A stretch of DNA of 64,000 nt, taken from positions 4,660,001 to 4,724,000 of the forward strand of contig NC_018645.1 of the NCBI RefSeq assembly GCF_000307105.1. The letters are read 5' to 3'. Below, in pieces: positions 62,234-64,000 of this stretch (position 1 is its first letter; each line of letters opens with the position of its first letter). Position numbers and translations under genes: made by a program. The stretch is from Desulfobacula toluolica Tol2 (GTDB taxonomy: Bacteria; Desulfobacterota; Desulfobacteria; Desulfobacterales; Desulfobacteraceae). The notes under the pieces are model-generated. The model saw only the letters and a list, made by a program, of their open reading frames with translations. It was not told where the DNA came from and searched no databases.

Positions 62234-63367
62234 ATGAATCTTAAACCGTTTCTTGCTTTTTCAGAACTCAGCATTGCAGATCTTGATGCATGGCAGAATC
62301 AAGGAGGAAAAACAGCAGGAGTCTACTGCATCTATGCGCCCGATGAACTCATCCGGGCCGCCGGGATCGTCCCTGTAAGCCTGTGCGGCAAAAAGCAGAC
62401 CCCCATCAAGGATGCGGAAAGAGAACTTCCGGCCAGTTTATGTCCCCTGATCAAATCCAGCTATGGATATGCCGTGACCGACACCTGCCCCTTTTTCAGT
62501 TTTTCAGACATCCTCATTGCAGAAACAACCTGTGACGGCAAAAAGAAAATGTACGAACTCATGGGGGAACTCAAACCTTTGCATCTGATGCATCTTCCCC
62601 ACACTCAGAAAGGAGCCGCCCCCCTGCGATACTGGATGGACAGCCTCAAAGAACTTGAGAATTTCCTGTTTGAATGCTCCGGGGTAAAAGTCACCAAAGA
62701 AGGTCTTCATAATCAGATCCGGCAGCAGAATGAAATCCGCAAAGCACTTTGGGACATATCTGTTCTGGCTGCTGACAAACGCTCCCCCCTGACGGCAACG
62801 GAGATGCTGGCCATACAGGAGAGCAAAAGCTTTTGTGTACACCCTGAAACATACTTGGCCCAATTGACATCCCTGAAAAGTGATATGGAAGACTTTTTTA
62901 ATCAGCCGGATCTTCCGGACCAGGACGGAACTCGCATCCTGCTCACTGGATGCCCGGTTGGAAAAGGATCTGACAAGGTCATCAGGATTGCCCAGGACCT
63001 TGGTGCCAGGATCGTTTCCATGGAAAACTGCTCCGGGCTCAAGGGCATGACTTTGGCTGTGGATGAAACCGGAGATCCCCATGAGGCAATTGCCCGCAGA
63101 TACCTTAAGATCCCCTGTTCCTGTATGACCCCCAACCCCAACCGCCCGGAATCCATCAGGGAAATGGCCGACCTTTTCAAAATCGATGCTGTCCTGGATA
63201 TGACCTGGCTGGGATGTCACACTTACAACGCTGAATCCACCACGCTTCAACGGTTCGTGGAAGACAACCTCCACCTGCATTTCCTGCATATCGAAACCGA
63301 CTATTCCGAATCCGATGAAGGACAGCTTCGTACCCGGATTGAAGCCTTGATCGAATTATCAGAGTAA
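62234..63367 (+). CDS. HgdB / double-cubane cluster family protein (2-hydroxyacyl-CoA dehydratase-like)
   Basis: The 377-residue protein belongs to the family of 2-hydroxyacyl-CoA dehydratase subunits and double-cubane cluster proteins. It has GVYCIYAPDELIRAAGIVPV (C32), C51, C70, TDTCPFF (C85) and ETTCDGKKKMYELM (C100) as candidate ligands. The C-terminus has LDMTWLGCHTYN and HLHFLHIETDYSE. A lone family member next to ABC transporter genes is closer to double-cubane proteins than to a CoA dehydratase, which needs two subunits. Such proteins catalyse low-potential reductions when energised by an ATP-dependent activator; none is visible before the window ends. AGGATG precedes ATG 62234. Confidence 0.8.
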   Translation: MNLKPFLAFSELSIADLDAWQNQGGKTAGVYCIYAPDELIRAAGIVPVSLCGKKQTPIKDAERELPASLCPLIKSSYGYAVTDTCPFFSFSDILIAETTCDGKKKMYELMGELKPLHLMHLPHTQKGAAPLRYWMDSLKELENFLFECSGVKVTKEGLHNQIRQQNEIRKALWDISVLAADKRSPLTATEMLAIQESKSFCVHPETYLAQLTSLKSDMEDFFNQPDLPDQDGTRILLTGCPVGKGSDKVIRIAQDLGARIVSMENCSGLKGMTLAVDETGDPHEAIARRYLKIPCSCMTPNPNRPESIREMADLFKIDAVLDMTWLGCHTYNAESTTLQRFVEDNLHLHFLHIETDYSESDEGQLRTRIEALIELSE

Positions 63368-63406
63368 CAAATAATTTTATTCAATATGATAAAGGAGAGA
63401 CAAAAA

Positions 63407-64000
63407 ATGAACAACAACAGTGTAAAGAAAATTTGTACAACCATAGCAGCCCTGTTGCTGATTTTTTGGCTGGTAACAGGTGCCGCCCATGCAGCCGAAA
63501 AAAAAATCCCCAGCCTGTACCTGGGTTATGTTTTCACCACACACCACACACCACTGATGGTTGCCGCCATAAAAGGGGAAGCCCTTAAAGAATCCGGGGC
63601 TTATCTGGCCCCCATGGTTCCCAGGCAAAAGTATAAAATCATGTCTGCTGATGGAACTCCCCTGGCCGTACTCAACTTCATTGTTTCTAAAAGCGGGTCT
63701 GAGACATCCACTCTTTTTGCCATGAATCGCCTGGATATCGGCCTTGCATCCAGCACCGCTTTTATGAGCGGTATTGACAGGGGAACCAAAATGAAAATTT
63801 TGTGCCCCCTGCATGTGGACGGCATGAGCATGGTTTTTCCTGCAAACAGCAAGATCAAAGGATATGAAGCTGTTTCCGCAGCCATCAAAAATTCCAAAAC
63901 CCCTTTTAAACTCGGTTATCACTCCCCAACCAGCGCCCCTCGTGTGGTCTTTGAAGGGGCATTGCACAAGGCCGGATACAAAATCACAGGCAATCCCAAT
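63407..64000 (+). CDS. ABC transporter substrate-binding protein (NMT1/TauA-like), N-terminal part
   Basis: The frame is open from ATG 63407 (AAAGGAGA upstream) to the end of the window, 198 codons. A signal peptide (IAALLLIFWLVTGAAHA) leads into a periplasmic binding protein: SLYLGYVFTTHHTPLMVAA, then FAMNRLDIGLASSTAF and KMKILCPLHVDGMSMVF. The order fits the NMT1/aliphatic sulfonate group. It lies 39 bases after the HgdB-like gene, so the transporter probably imports the substrate or a related ligand. Permease and ATPase genes would follow outside the window. Confidence 0.78.
   Translation, partial: MNNNSVKKICTTIAALLLIFWLVTGAAHAAEKKIPSLYLGYVFTTHHTPLMVAAIKGEALKESGAYLAPMVPRQKYKIMSADGTPLAVLNFIVSKSGSETSTLFAMNRLDIGLASSTAFMSGIDRGTKMKILCPLHVDGMSMVFPANSKIKGYEAVSAAIKNSKTPFKLGYHSPTSAPRVVFEGALHKAGYKITGNPN

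Noticed and set aside
62504..63289. Minus-strand 261-codon frame in the HgdB-like gene
   Set aside because: It is antisense to a gene with strong family motifs on the plus strand.
1..64000. tRNA, rRNA, CRISPR array, transposase or integrase
   Set aside because: The gaps between genes were read for TTCGA arms, regularly spaced repeats and DDE or recombinase motifs; none was convincing.

Overview
The window looks like a chromosomal segment of an anaerobic, probably sulfate-reducing member of the Desulfobacterota, with the Desulfobacteraceae most likely. This is inferred from the gene set: a lone PEP/pyruvate-binding protein, a GcvT-GlyA fusion, a cobamide salvage operon, many PAS/GAF two-component proteins, archaeal/eukaryal-type prolyl-tRNA synthetase, and a double-cubane (HgdB-type) protein next to an ABC substrate-binding protein. 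No rRNA, tRNA, CRISPR array, transposase or integrase was found.

1-40.2 kb is mainly housekeeping. It starts with a truncated PEP/pyruvate-binding gene (minus strand), a lipoprotein adenosine deaminase, a NERD-domain remnant and the GcvT-GlyA fusion. A NifA-type activator and a GAF-PAS histidine-kinase-like protein without an ATPase domain follow. The cobamide salvage and remodelling run is cobU - radical SAM - cobS - cobD - cbiB - cbiR, and it ends at a perfect 23-bp palindrome. A tight run then reads ispG - proS - rel - PPDK-like - gap. After that come a response regulator, a diguanylate cyclase, murI, and a minus-strand block (small hypothetical, HD protein, prfB with an intact +1 programmed frameshift, lnt). 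The last housekeeping stretch is a hybrid histidine kinase, hsp20, lon, rlpA, gmhB and recD2.

40.4-61.9 kb is an accessory region of mostly unrecognised genes, all on the plus strand. Its first half (40.4-48.0 kb) has five genes. The last is a 1038-residue protein that combines a Lon-type (S16) Ser-Lys protease domain, a NACHT/STAND-like NTPase and about six C-terminal membrane segments. Beside it are a small six-TM protein, a zinc-ribbon protein and two proteins of unknown type. This is the best candidate for an undescribed sensing, immunity or stress system. Its second half (48.1-61.9 kb) encodes mostly exported proteins: two papain-like transglutaminases, a CxxC-rich secreted protein, small peptides and a very large TPR protein. 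The second transglutaminase and the TPR protein lie in one reading frame separated by a single TGA, and the catalytic Asp lies after that stop.

62.2-64.0 kb holds an HgdB/double-cubane family protein and the start of an ABC substrate-binding protein that runs off the end.

A dispersed intergenic repeat of about 100 bp with an internal hairpin occurs at 25.3-25.5 kb (two divergent copies), 31.8 kb and 54.4 kb. A separate 29-bp direct repeat brackets the transglutaminase-TPR module at 54.39 and 61.83 kb. Domain calls are by eye from sequence motifs; no database search was run.
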